From assembly GCA_945873105.1 (NCBI GenBank), contig CAMCBW010000004.1:84666-148665 (forward strand): a stretch of 64,000 nt of DNA, read 5' to 3'. The notes below the pieces were generated by a model. The model was not told the DNA's origin. It made no database searches and saw only the letters and a list, made by a program, of their open reading frames with translations. This stretch comes from Tangfeifania diversioriginum (GTDB lineage: Bacteria > Bacteroidota > Bacteroidia > Bacteroidales > Prolixibacteraceae). A program made the position numbers and the translations under genes. Shown piece after piece: positions 1 through 9,017 of this stretch (positions are counted from its first letter, which is position 1; every line of letters starts with the position of its first letter).

Positions 1-2
1 TT

Positions 3-1328
3 GTAGCTGCCCTTCATACCAATCCCAATGTTGCAGCCAATGCCGCTGCCGCCATCCAAACAGAATGGAGCAAACCCGAAGTTTTAGCCAACGACAAAAC
101 CATCTTCAAATACCTGGTTGAACAGGGCAAAGAGACAAGGATTGTGGAAGAGAAAGGCAATCTTGATACGGGATTTGCGGAAGCTGACTTTGTCCTAGAA
201 GCGGAATACCACGATGGTTACAAGGCCCATGCCCCGATCGAAACACATACGGCAACCGCCTGTTTCGAGGGAGACAAGCTCATCATCTGGGCATCCACAC
301 AAACCCCTTTCGGAACCAGAAAAGAGCTCTCCACCAAACTCAACCTGCCACTGGAGAAAGTCCAGGTGAAACCCATTCTCCTTGGGGGAGGGTTCGGGGG
401 CAAGATCTACAACAACCAGGCCATTGAAGCAGCCATGCTGGCAAAGGAATCCGGGACTCCGGTGCAACTTGCCTGGACGCGGGCGGAAGAGTTCATGTAC
501 GACCAGTTCAGGCACGCAGCCGTGATGCAAATCAAGGCCGGAGTCAAAAAAAGCGGTAAGATCGTCGCCTGGAAATACAACATTTACTGTGCAGGAAACC
601 GGGGAGTCAATGACTTTTATGGCATCCCGAACCTGCGTTCTGCCCTCTATGACAAAAAGGGAATCCATCCATTCGGCACGGGTGCCTGGAGGGCTCCCGG
701 CAACAATACCACCACTTTTGCGCGCGAATCACACATCGATCTGCTGGCCGACAAAATCGGGATGGATCCGTTGACCTTCCGGCTGGTCAATGTCTCTGAT
801 TCAAAAATGGAGCGCACCTTGCGGCTGGCAGCCAAGACCTTCCAATATACCACAGCAAAACCCGGTAAAAACAGGGGTTGCGGCATTGCACTGGGCTTCG
901 ATGCAGGTACTTTTGTTGCCATTATCGCAGAAGTGGAGGTGAACCCCTCCACCGGCGTCGTAAAAGTTCTTCGGGTGGTCTGTGCCCAGGACATGGGGCA
1001 GGTGGTCAATCCGCATGGTGCCAGGGTCCAGACAGAAGGTGGGATCACCATGGGATTGGGCTACGCTTTGTACGAAGATGTTACTTTCAATTGGGGAGAA
1101 GTTACCGTCAAAAATTTCGACACCTACGAGATCACTACATTTTCGACCACTGCACCGGTCGAGGCGGTCTTCGTGGATGACATGAATGCGCCGCCGCAGG
1201 GAGGTGGCGAACCTGCCATCATCTGTGTGGGAGGGGCGATTGCCAATGCGGTATTCCATGCTTCCGGCGCCAGGGTCAACCAGATGCCGGTGACTGCAGA
1301 ACGGATACTGGAAAAGTTGAAGCGATAA
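3..1328 (+). CDS. Molybdenum hydroxylase large subunit, C-terminal part (xanthine dehydrogenase/aldehyde oxidase type), 5' truncated
   Basis: The reading frame is open from base 3, so the gene begins before the window; the GTG at 144 is an internal valine codon. The visible 441 residues match the molybdopterin-binding subunit of xanthine dehydrogenase or isoquinoline 1-oxidoreductase-like enzymes, which hydroxylate N-heterocycles or aldehydes. Seen directly: the cofactor loop GGGFGGK (residues 128-134 of the visible part), a WRAPG segment followed by the family pattern ARESHIDLLADKIGMDP, and near the end GGGEPA, whose Glu (about residue 403) aligns with the catalytic Glu of the family. The true substrate cannot be read. 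It converges on the sulfatase at 1362 with a 33-base gap and does not belong functionally to the polysaccharide locus. Confidence 0.88.
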   Translation, partial: VAALHTNPNVAANAAAAIQTEWSKPEVLANDKTIFKYLVEQGKETRIVEEKGNLDTGFAEADFVLEAEYHDGYKAHAPIETHTATACFEGDKLIIWASTQTPFGTRKELSTKLNLPLEKVQVKPILLGGGFGGKIYNNQAIEAAMLAKESGTPVQLAWTRAEEFMYDQFRHAAVMQIKAGVKKSGKIVAWKYNIYCAGNRGVNDFYGIPNLRSALYDKKGIHPFGTGAWRAPGNNTTTFARESHIDLLADKIGMDPLTFRLVNVSDSKMERTLRLAAKTFQYTTAKPGKNRGCGIALGFDAGTFVAIIAEVEVNPSTGVVKVLRVVCAQDMGQVVNPHGARVQTEGGITMGLGYALYEDVTFNWGEVTVKNFDTYEITTFSTTAPVEAVFVDDMNAPPQGGGEPAIICVGGAIANAVFHASGARVNQMPVTAERILEKLKR

Positions 1329-1361
1329 ATCATCCCAGTGGTATTTTTAAAAACCAGCGTA

Positions 1362-2903
1362 TCAAGTTATTATTTTGACTCCTTTGTGAACCTCAGATTC
1401 CCATTTCTTGTAAGCATCTTGTAACTCTTTCACCAGGTGGGGATGCTCTTCCGCTACATCGTTTTTCTCCTCCGCATCCAATGCTACGTTGTAAAGCTCA
1501 GCTTTGGCACCAGCTCTTGTGACAACCAGCTTCCATTCTCCTTTGCGGACTGCATACTGTTGACCATGTTGCCAAAATAGAGTCCTCGGAACCAAAGATT
1601 TTTGATACAGCAGGTGTTCAGCAATGCTTGTCCCATCAATCCTCTGGGTGACCTTACAACCAGCCAAATCCAGCAAAGTGGGGAACACATCCATGGTTAA
1701 AACGGTTTCATGGCTGGTCCAACCTGATGGAATTTGTCCCGGCCATTGGACGATAGCTGGCACCCTGTGACCACCTTCCCACACACTGCTTTTGAAACCC
1801 CTCAGGATTCCATTGCTGCCCCTGGAAACTGCGCCATTGTCCGAAAAAAAGAGCACCATCGTATTTTCATACAGTCCCAGCCTTTTCAGGGTACTGATTG
1901 CAGCACCAACCCCCTCATCCAGTATCTCAACCATATCTTTGTACATAGCTGAAACATCCTTTTCTGATCCACTGGCAGGGAAATCAATTCCATTCTTTGC
2001 TCCGGCGTACCGGTCTGCCTTTGAGCTTCTGTTCTGATAGGGAGAATGCGGAGCTTCATGTGCGATGTACAATAAAAAGGGCCTTTCTTGCGCTCTTTCA
2101 ATAAAATCAACGGCATTCCGGGTGATCAGGTCAGTAGTATAACCTGATTCATTCTTAAGTTCATCAGCCTTCCACCAGTCAGCATTACCCTCCTGATCCA
2201 CATGGGATTGATAGTCAACATTACCGCTAACGTAACCTATAAATTCATCAAATCCCTGGTGGATGGGGTTATATTTTGGATCATAACCCAAATGCCATTT
2301 CCCAAATATTCCGGTGGTATATCCCTCTTTTTTCAAAACCTCAGCAAAGGTAACCTCCGATAGTGCCAGACCAACATCCCGATGTTCCTTGGCTGTTATG
2401 ACACCAGAAACACCCGTACGCTGTTGATATTTTCCCGTCAGCAGGGATGCTCTCGTCGGACTGCAGACCGCTCCATTTGAGTGGAAATCTAAAAACCGCA
2501 CCCCTTCCCGGGCCATTTGATCCAGGTTGGGTGTCCTAATTTTTGTACTGCCATAACAGGAAATATCACCATATCCCAAGTCATCAGCCATTATGATGAC
2601 AATATTGGGTAACCGTTTCCTGGCAATTTGATGAAGCGGCTTATCAGGTAGAAGAACGGAGCTATAGAGTTCCGGATGCTTTTCCCCTCTAAGAAACTGA
2701 TTATCGTTAGACAACCCCAGATTAGTGGCCAGGCAATTTTCTGACACAGGCAACATGACCTGGCTTACACTTCGCACCGTATTTCCTCCGAGGACAAGCT
2801 GACAGTGCAGGTGGAGCAAAACTACCAGCAAACCAACAAAAAATAGCCTGCTGGCATTTCTTCTGCCCCTTTCCGGGGGGATGGGTGTTAATAGGGTAGG
2901 CAT
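1362..2903 (-). CDS. Secreted S1-family sulfatase
   Basis: Formylglycine-dependent arylsulfatase-type enzyme of 513 residues that hydrolyses a sulfate ester, here probably on the glycan handled by this locus. The metal-binding aspartates lie in MADDLGYGD (Asp107-Asp108). The modification motif is CSPTR with Cys147, followed by ASLLTG; a KWHLG motif follows. This is the arrangement of the N-acetylgalactosamine-6-sulfatase/arylsulfatase A branch. The N-terminus is unusual: a hydrophobic stretch at about 20-40, then roughly 55 extra residues before the fold begins, so the start may be further in. It lies 85 bases downstream of the regulator gene on the same strand and could be co-transcribed with it. 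Exact sulfate position is unknown. Confidence 0.9.
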   Translation of the reverse strand: MPTLLTPIPPERGRRNASRLFFVGLLVVLLHLHCQLVLGGNTVRSVSQVMLPVSENCLATNLGLSNDNQFLRGEKHPELYSSVLLPDKPLHQIARKRLPNIVIIMADDLGYGDISCYGSTKIRTPNLDQMAREGVRFLDFHSNGAVCSPTRASLLTGKYQQRTGVSGVITAKEHRDVGLALSEVTFAEVLKKEGYTTGIFGKWHLGYDPKYNPIHQGFDEFIGYVSGNVDYQSHVDQEGNADWWKADELKNESGYTTDLITRNAVDFIERAQERPFLLYIAHEAPHSPYQNRSSKADRYAGAKNGIDFPASGSEKDVSAMYKDMVEILDEGVGAAISTLKRLGLYENTMVLFFSDNGAVSRGSNGILRGFKSSVWEGGHRVPAIVQWPGQIPSGWTSHETVLTMDVFPTLLDLAGCKVTQRIDGTSIAEHLLYQKSLVPRTLFWQHGQQYAVRKGEWKLVVTRAGAKAELYNVALDAEEKNDVAEEHPHLVKELQDAYKKWESEVHKGVKIIT

Positions 2904-2988
2904 GGAATCTTGATTTTAGAATTAATTTCTCAATCCACCTGACAATCAATGATAAACAGCAATAAAAGCAGACAATGAATGATACAAT

Positions 2989-5562
2989 CTAGCTAATTAC
3001 CTCTTCAAAAGATTGATTGTAGGACTGGTTGTACAATGTTTTGAAATCCTTGCAGAATTTAGAGAAGGTATGTGAAGCCAGACTATGTTTACCCATCAGG
3101 GTCAACGCTTTGCATTTCAGAATCATGGCCTCTTCGTTGACAATATCGAAAATAAACAACGAATCTGCCAGATGGACCATAAACCCGGGATCCTCTTCAA
3201 TCTTTTGCGTTTGTGCAAAGGCTGTCAGTTTATCAATGATGGCATTGGAAATGCTGTCTTTAAAATCATCCAGCCATTCGTAATGAACACTGGCCAGAAA
3301 AACTCCTTTTTGGGAAAGCTCTATCAGTCTGCAAATCTTTTCCTTGGAAACTACTTTTTTGGCATTGGTTATCTTGAGGCATTCATGGTAATCATTGAAC
3401 AGTATTGTGTCATCAAAATCTATTTTCCAATAGGCAGTTTTATGGGAGAGATAACAGCTCTCAACCTCTGTCAAAATCTGTTTCAGCTTGGCAATGTTGA
3501 CGGCCCGATTGTTGCTTGCGCTTCGTTCATCCTTGTCAAACCACAAAAGTTCAGTCAGGTTTTCGGAGGAAATTCCCTTGTCATTTTTGATAGAATGCAG
3601 CCAAATCAGTAAAAACAACTCTTTCAGCAAGGGACTAAACCTGTTGGTTATATCAATTCCCTCAGCGTTGAAAACCTGAAATCCCCCAAAGAAAAATACA
3701 GAATTCCTGAATTTTTCCTTTCCTTCCAATTCTGTCTCAAACTCCGAAATATCTATCCCGACTCTTTCATTTTGAGCAGTCGCAGGTGTCACGTTTGACT
3801 GAAGTTCCTTCCCCCTTTTCGACTTCCGGAAAATAAAGATACCAATGGCTGCAACCCCGAGAACAAAAAGAATATACCAGTACCGAAGTGAACTCTGGGG
3901 CGATTCCAAACTAATTATCTGTTCATTGGGTGGTGATGCTATCGTATAAAGATGGAATTCCGTATTGTTCTGATCATTCACCAGCAAGGTTGAAGCCACC
4001 AATTTCTGGCTTGAACTGCAGTCATAGAGGGAAGAAAATGACCTGACATCATGAAACAGGTAGGGAATTTTACCTGCAATCAACTTCATTTCTGGCCTTT
4101 GGAGGGACCCTTTTACCAGCTGAAGTTCTCCATCATATTTGATAACAGAGAAGGCAAGCGCATAGAATGTCCGGTTATTCCTGTTGATTACCATTGAATT
4201 TGAGAAACAGAGATCTTCGGAGGGAGGTACGAATTCATAGATCTCCTTAAACTTCTGATCTTTCAAGGAATATGCCAATAAATCATTGTAGTTTTGTGGA
4301 TTTAATATCTGTTTACCAGAAACACTGCCATATCCTCCCAGGATAAAAACAGTATCATTGATACAGCCTGACGCAGCCAGATACCTTGGATTAAAGACAT
4401 CCCCTTCAGGCTTAACAATTTCCCAGTTACCTGAATCCAAATTCAATTTTTGCACCAGATTTCTATATTCATGCTGGCCGTAGCCGCCAAAAATATATAG
4501 GGATTTATCGTGCGGCCAATAATACTGGTTGTGGTGAAGATAAATAGTAGCATAGGTATTCTTTGGATCTTGCTGCTTCCAGCTCCTGGTACCAAAATCA
4601 AATTCAGAAAGACTCTTTTGATCAATATCGTAAATGATAACTGTTTTTTTCTCAGAATTGTAAATTGCCTGCCTCCCAGCCAAAAGAATCTTTGCCCTGT
4701 TCTCATAAGTAATGATCTCACTGGCACCACTCCTGACGGAATAGATGATCATCTGATCTTCTCCAATAATATAGACCTTCTCATCCTGCTCGTTGAACGC
4801 AATTTCACAGTGCCCTTTTAAAGTTCCAGAATAGGCCTTTAGCCAGTTGGAGTGCTCTGGCTTTAACCAGACAGGATTCTTGACATTCGCTATCCAGTTT
4901 CGTACCTTATCCCTGGAAATGTTCCCCTCTGACTCATCAAGTGGCCATGAATAACTTAGTTTCCCCTTCTCATAAATACAAATATCCTTGATTTTCATGG
5001 AGGGTAAATCCGCAGTCTTGTAATGGCTGAAGTCATTCGTTCCAAACAGTATTTTAACCTCCCCGGTCATATTAACACCAACGTCTTCGGCCTGAAAGTC
5101 GTTGTCTGTTGAAAAGAGACTGACACGGTTGTTTTGCCCATCAATTTTCAGACGAAACTCAGTCCAGGCGGTGCAAAACTTTCCGGCATCTGCCTTTAAA
5201 GATATTTTTGTTTGTTTTTGACCGCAAACTACCTCTATTGAACTGGAATCGATATTCCTGTAGTTGAAAATCAGATCTACATTTTTACCGCTTTTATCAA
5301 TAACCCTTACCAGGTAGCCAAAATACATCCTGGCATTTGGTCGCAACTGCATTTTGAAGACCAATTCAAAATTATTGGCAAGGGAGAGGTAACCTTTGGG
5401 GGAAAGGTCTATGCCGGTTCTCAGATCTTTTGAGAACTCCTGCCCGTTAAAACCCAGGCCATAGGATTGGGAATACACTACTTCGCCAAACAATAGGATT
5501 ATCCCAATGAGTAAGGCAAATCCCTTAAGGATTCTATTCAAATGATTTCCCATTCTTCTCAT
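2989..5562 (-). CDS. Membrane-spanning sensor-regulator: LamG-like and kelch-like ectodomain, one TM helix, cytoplasmic winged-helix/SARP-like domain
   Basis: 857 residues. A signal peptide (about 1-31, ending VVYSQS) is followed by a concanavalin-A/LamG-like beta-sandwich (about 32-235) and a region with kelch-type repeats (for example LYIFGGYG near 355-362 and VFILGGYG near 405-412). A single hydrophobic helix (about 561-578) is followed by RKSKRGK, the positive-inside signal. The cytoplasmic part begins FFFGGFQVFNAEG (about 623), followed by a helix-rich ELLWFDKDERSASNNRAVNIAKL segment, resembling OmpR/SARP-like winged-helix domains of Bacteroidota regulators; a helical, BTAD/TPR-like tail follows. 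I infer that it senses a glycan in the periplasm and directly controls the divergent susC operon. It has no histidine kinase or receiver domain, so it is neither a hybrid two-component system nor a sigma/anti-sigma pair. Confidence 0.8.
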   Translation of the reverse strand: MRRMGNHLNRILKGFALLIGIILLFGEVVYSQSYGLGFNGQEFSKDLRTGIDLSPKGYLSLANNFELVFKMQLRPNARMYFGYLVRVIDKSGKNVDLIFNYRNIDSSSIEVVCGQKQTKISLKADAGKFCTAWTEFRLKIDGQNNRVSLFSTDNDFQAEDVGVNMTGEVKILFGTNDFSHYKTADLPSMKIKDICIYEKGKLSYSWPLDESEGNISRDKVRNWIANVKNPVWLKPEHSNWLKAYSGTLKGHCEIAFNEQDEKVYIIGEDQMIIYSVRSGASEIITYENRAKILLAGRQAIYNSEKKTVIIYDIDQKSLSEFDFGTRSWKQQDPKNTYATIYLHHNQYYWPHDKSLYIFGGYGQHEYRNLVQKLNLDSGNWEIVKPEGDVFNPRYLAASGCINDTVFILGGYGSVSGKQILNPQNYNDLLAYSLKDQKFKEIYEFVPPSEDLCFSNSMVINRNNRTFYALAFSVIKYDGELQLVKGSLQRPEMKLIAGKIPYLFHDVRSFSSLYDCSSSQKLVASTLLVNDQNNTEFHLYTIASPPNEQIISLESPQSSLRYWYILFVLGVAAIGIFIFRKSKRGKELQSNVTPATAQNERVGIDISEFETELEGKEKFRNSVFFFGGFQVFNAEGIDITNRFSPLLKELFLLIWLHSIKNDKGISSENLTELLWFDKDERSASNNRAVNIAKLKQILTEVESCYLSHKTAYWKIDFDDTILFNDYHECLKITNAKKVVSKEKICRLIELSQKGVFLASVHYEWLDDFKDSISNAIIDKLTAFAQTQKIEEDPGFMVHLADSLFIFDIVNEEAMILKCKALTLMGKHSLASHTFSKFCKDFKTLYNQSYNQSFEEVIS

Positions 5563-5751
5563 CAGCGAGTTTGGTGCTTACTGGTTCATTACAAATTTAG
5601 CATAAATCACATCAATTGCTATACCTTTTCTCGCCACTCCACGCTTTGAACGAAACAAACCGAAGCAAAGCAAAAGGAAAGAATGCAAATCTAAAAATAT
5701 AACAAAATAATTTCTCCTTAATAATCAGCACGTAAGCACAAAATCAGGCTT

Positions 5752-5780
5752 CATATTAATTCCATTAATGACATATTAAT
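5752..5780 (+). promoter_or_regulatory. Candidate operator: direct repeat of CATATTAAT upstream of susC
   Basis: The 9-mer CATATTAAT occurs at 5752-5760 and again at 5772-5780, exactly 20 bases apart (about two helical turns). The related inverted word CATTAATG sits between them at 5763-5770. The block lies just upstream of the putative promoter in the 271-base divergent region between the regulator and susC. Direct repeats with helical spacing suit OmpR/SARP-type winged-helix proteins. Assignment to the neighbouring regulator is inference, and the words are AT-rich. Confidence 0.35.
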
Positions 5781-5801
5781 AGATTATTTAGGCCTTGCCG
5801 A

Positions 5802-5809
5802 TACATTTG
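5802..5809 (+). promoter_or_regulatory. Putative susC promoter, Bacteroidota -7 box TACATTTG
   Basis: TACATTTG matches the Bacteroidota -7 consensus TAnnTTTG exactly and ends 24 bases before the susC ATG at 5834. A convincing -33 TTG element at the usual distance is not obvious, as expected for an activator-dependent promoter. Confidence 0.5.
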
Positions 5810-5833
5810 ATTCAATAAACTAAATTCTAAAAT

Positions 5834-8800
5834 ATGCTTATGAGAAAAAGTATGCTATTGGTGATTTTGCTTGTTTTTTTGAGCATGCACCTCTCTGCCG
5901 GCTATTCGAAAGCGGAGACTCCAACCGGGAGTGCTGCGACGCAGCAGAAAAAAATTACCGGAACAGTAAAGGACAATGCCGGCAATCCTATTCCTGGGGC
6001 AACGGTACTGGTAAAAGGAACCACCAACGGCACCACTACGGATGCCAATGGGAACTACACTATTTCAAATGTATCCACGGGCAATGTGCTTGCGATTTCA
6101 TTCGTCGGAATGAAAACCATGGAATTTAAGGTTGGAAACCAAAGCACCATTGAGGCCGTATTGACAGATGAATCAATAGGTCTTGATGAGGTTGTGGCTG
6201 TAGGTTATTCTACCCAAAGAAAAGCAACGATAACGGGGTCTGTAGCAACAGTCAAGAGTGAAGCTCTTGTTGCCACCAAGAATGAAAATGCGGTCAATAT
6301 GTTAGCCGGTAAAATGCCGGGCGTTCGAGTTGTCCAAAAGAGTGCGGCACCGGGCGCTTACAATACCATTATTGACATCCGTGGTATGGGTACCCCGTTG
6401 TTTGTTGTGGATGGTGTGACCCGCGACCAGGCTTATTTCGCCCGGATGGATCCCCAGGAAATAGAGAGCGTCTCCGTACTAAAAGATGGTTCAGCAGCCA
6501 TTTATGGTTTGCATGCTGCAAATGGGGTTATCCTGATCACAACCAAAAGTGGTACCGCGCAAGCAGGAAAAGTGGATATAACCTATAACGGAAGCTATTC
6601 CATGCAACAGTTCCTGAGTGTGCCACAAGGTGTAACTGCCCAGGATTATATGACCCTGCGCAACGAGTCAGTCTTTCAAAACTTCAACAGCAACTACCTG
6701 GTGCGCCAAAACCCCTATTTCACCGAGGCCCAAATGCAACCCTACATCGACGGAAAACCCTCTTACGACTGGATGAATGCCGTATTTAATAAAACAACGC
6801 CTCAGCACCAGCATAACCTCAGTATCGATGGAGGAAGCGAAAAACTGCGCTATTTCATGAGCCTTGGTTACGCCAATCAGCAAGGATCCTACGTGGGGGA
6901 TGGTTATTACGACGATCGTTATAACTTCCGTTCGACTGTTGACGCCCAGATTACAGACCATTTGAAGGCAAAGGTTACGATAGGCGCCATCCTGGACGAA
7001 TTACACCAGCCAACCGGAACCGGCTGGGCGACCTATAAGACAGCATGGTTGATGCGTCCGGATGCACCCATCTATGCCAACGACAACCCGGATTATCTGA
7101 ACGGTGATGCCACCCTATTGTCTGGCGGGCAAAACATGGTTGCAGAAGTCAATGCAGACAAAGTTGGTTATACCATCAACAAAACACGCCGGCTAAACGG
7201 TTCACTGCAATTAACCTACGACATACCGGGTGTAAAAGGATTACAGGCAAAAGGGTCATACGACTATGCGACCAGCCTGCCAGATAATACAGTGTATAAA
7301 AACACCTACAATCTCTATGTATATAACACTGCCACTGATATTTACACGCCATCTCCCAAGAATGCGCCCGCCAGTATTACGCGAAGTGCCAATTTCGAAA
7401 TTGATACAGATTTTCAGTTGGGATTGAATTATAACCGCAAGTTTGGCAACCACGACCTCAAAAGCTTTCTTATTTATGAACAAATGTACAGCAGCTATGA
7501 CAGTTTTCAGGCTTACCGCGAGTTGTTGATTGCATCGGAGTACCTGTTTGCCGGTGAGGCCCTTAACCAGGCCGCCACGGGCGGAACCCCTTGGGACCGA
7601 CTGACCAAATCTTTCATTGGTTCTGTCAACTATGATTTCAGCGGAAAATATCTCTTTGATTTTAAATTCCGGTACGATGGTTCTTCCAGGTTCCCGGAAG
7701 GTAGCCAATGGGGATTCTTCCCTTCCATCTCGGCAGGGTGGCGCATTACCGAGGAAAATTTCCTCAAAAACAAAGTTTCCTGGCTCAGTAATTTAAAACT
7801 GAGGGCTTCCTACGGGGAGATGGGCGATGACAGTTCTGCACGCAACTATCCTCCTTCTTTGGGCTTCAACATAGCGCCTGCTACCGGATCGAGTGCTGTT
7901 GGATGGCAATTCAACGATGTATTGAATGGCGGTGTAACCCCACAGGCTATTCCCAACCCGAACCTGACCTGGTACCATATCAAGATGTACAATATAGGAT
8001 TGGATTTTGGCCTATTTCAAAACAAGCTGAGCGGGATTTTTGAAGTGTACAGACGCGATCGTACAGGGTTACTTGCCACCAGCGCTGCAGTTGTTCCCGG
8101 AACAGTGGGTGCCAGCATGCCACAGGAAAACCTTAACGCTGACCGCAATTTCGGATGGGAATTTTCTTTGGACTACCGCAACAACATCAACGATTTCAAC
8201 TACTATATTAGCTCCCAAATATCCGCAACAAGGAGCATGCGTACCGAATGGCTCGAAACGGTTGCCAACAACCAGTACGACAATTGGCGCAACCGTACCA
8301 ACGGCCGCTACAACAATATCTGGTGGGGCAACGAATCAGAACACATGTTTACAAGCATGGAGGAGATCCGGAACTATAACCGTCCTATGGGACAGGGTGC
8401 CACACCGGGCGACTGGATCCAAAATGACTGGAACGAGGATGGCGTTGTCAATGCCAGTGATGACCACCCGATCGCTACCTACGGACTTCCACTGTTCAAC
8501 TATGGGATTAACATGGGAGGATCCTGGAAGGACTTTGACTTGGCCATGAATTGGATGGGAGCATTCGGGACTTACGTCGCATATGGTGAGCTGCTTAACC
8601 ATGCTTTGCCTTTTAACGGACAAAATACGCTTTCCTACTTTATGGACAGATGGCATCCTACAGACCCCAATGCTGACTACTTTAGCCCCGCAACCCAATG
8701 GAATTCGGGGTATTGGCCCGTTACACTTCACAACGACCGTGCCGAGGGCAGCAACCTTGTCCAGGATGCCTCCTACTTGCGCCTTAAGACACTAGAACTG

Positions 8801-9013
8801 GGCTACACTTTACCCAAAAAATTATTGTCAAAAACAGGGATAAAGAATTTAAGGATTTATGTCAGTGGCTATAACCTCTTAACGTTTACCAAGCTAGAGC
8901 ATTTAGACCCTGAACGTCAAGGTTCAACTCCGGAAAATACCAATAACTATGTAGATTACTATAGCTACCCAGTGAATCAAACCTTTACGCTTGGTGCAAG
9001 CATTAAATTCTAA
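5834..9013 (+). CDS. susC: SusC-like TonB-dependent outer-membrane glycan transporter
   Basis: 1059 residues, normal for the family. It imports oligosaccharides across the outer membrane with its SusD partner, using TonB energy. A signal peptide (about 1-28) is followed by a carboxypeptidase-regulatory-like beta-sandwich (KITGTVKDNAGNPIPGATV, about 40-115) and the TonB-box-proximal segment LDEVVAVGYSTQ. The plug domain contains the SusC-typical PLFVVDGV and SVLKDGSAAIYG stretches, and the beta barrel ends in a terminal phenylalanine (GASIKF). ATG codons at 5834 and 5840 are both possible starts. It is the first plus-strand gene of the locus, with a TAnnTTTG promoter directly upstream, and is followed four bases later by susD. 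Confidence 0.97.
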   Translation: MLMRKSMLLVILLVFLSMHLSAGYSKAETPTGSAATQQKKITGTVKDNAGNPIPGATVLVKGTTNGTTTDANGNYTISNVSTGNVLAISFVGMKTMEFKVGNQSTIEAVLTDESIGLDEVVAVGYSTQRKATITGSVATVKSEALVATKNENAVNMLAGKMPGVRVVQKSAAPGAYNTIIDIRGMGTPLFVVDGVTRDQAYFARMDPQEIESVSVLKDGSAAIYGLHAANGVILITTKSGTAQAGKVDITYNGSYSMQQFLSVPQGVTAQDYMTLRNESVFQNFNSNYLVRQNPYFTEAQMQPYIDGKPSYDWMNAVFNKTTPQHQHNLSIDGGSEKLRYFMSLGYANQQGSYVGDGYYDDRYNFRSTVDAQITDHLKAKVTIGAILDELHQPTGTGWATYKTAWLMRPDAPIYANDNPDYLNGDATLLSGGQNMVAEVNADKVGYTINKTRRLNGSLQLTYDIPGVKGLQAKGSYDYATSLPDNTVYKNTYNLYVYNTATDIYTPSPKNAPASITRSANFEIDTDFQLGLNYNRKFGNHDLKSFLIYEQMYSSYDSFQAYRELLIASEYLFAGEALNQAATGGTPWDRLTKSFIGSVNYDFSGKYLFDFKFRYDGSSRFPEGSQWGFFPSISAGWRITEENFLKNKVSWLSNLKLRASYGEMGDDSSARNYPPSLGFNIAPATGSSAVGWQFNDVLNGGVTPQAIPNPNLTWYHIKMYNIGLDFGLFQNKLSGIFEVYRRDRTGLLATSAAVVPGTVGASMPQENLNADRNFGWEFSLDYRNNINDFNYYISSQISATRSMRTEWLETVANNQYDNWRNRTNGRYNNIWWGNESEHMFTSMEEIRNYNRPMGQGATPGDWIQNDWNEDGVVNASDDHPIATYGLPLFNYGINMGGSWKDFDLAMNWMGAFGTYVAYGELLNHALPFNGQNTLSYFMDRWHPTDPNADYFSPATQWNSGYWPVTLHNDRAEGSNLVQDASYLRLKTLELGYTLPKKLLSKTGIKNLRIYVSGYNLLTFTKLEHLDPERQGSTPENTNNYVDYYSYPVNQTFTLGASIKF

Positions 9014-9017
9014 AAAA

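Noticed and set aside
195..668. 157-aa frame on the minus strand
   Set aside because: Lies fully inside the strongly conserved molybdenum hydroxylase gene; its translation shows no family pattern, so it is an antisense shadow.
1334..1356. TGG...CCA inverted word with T/A runs between the convergent genes as a terminator
   Set aside because: The stem has only three G-C-containing pairs and a bulge; too weak to call.
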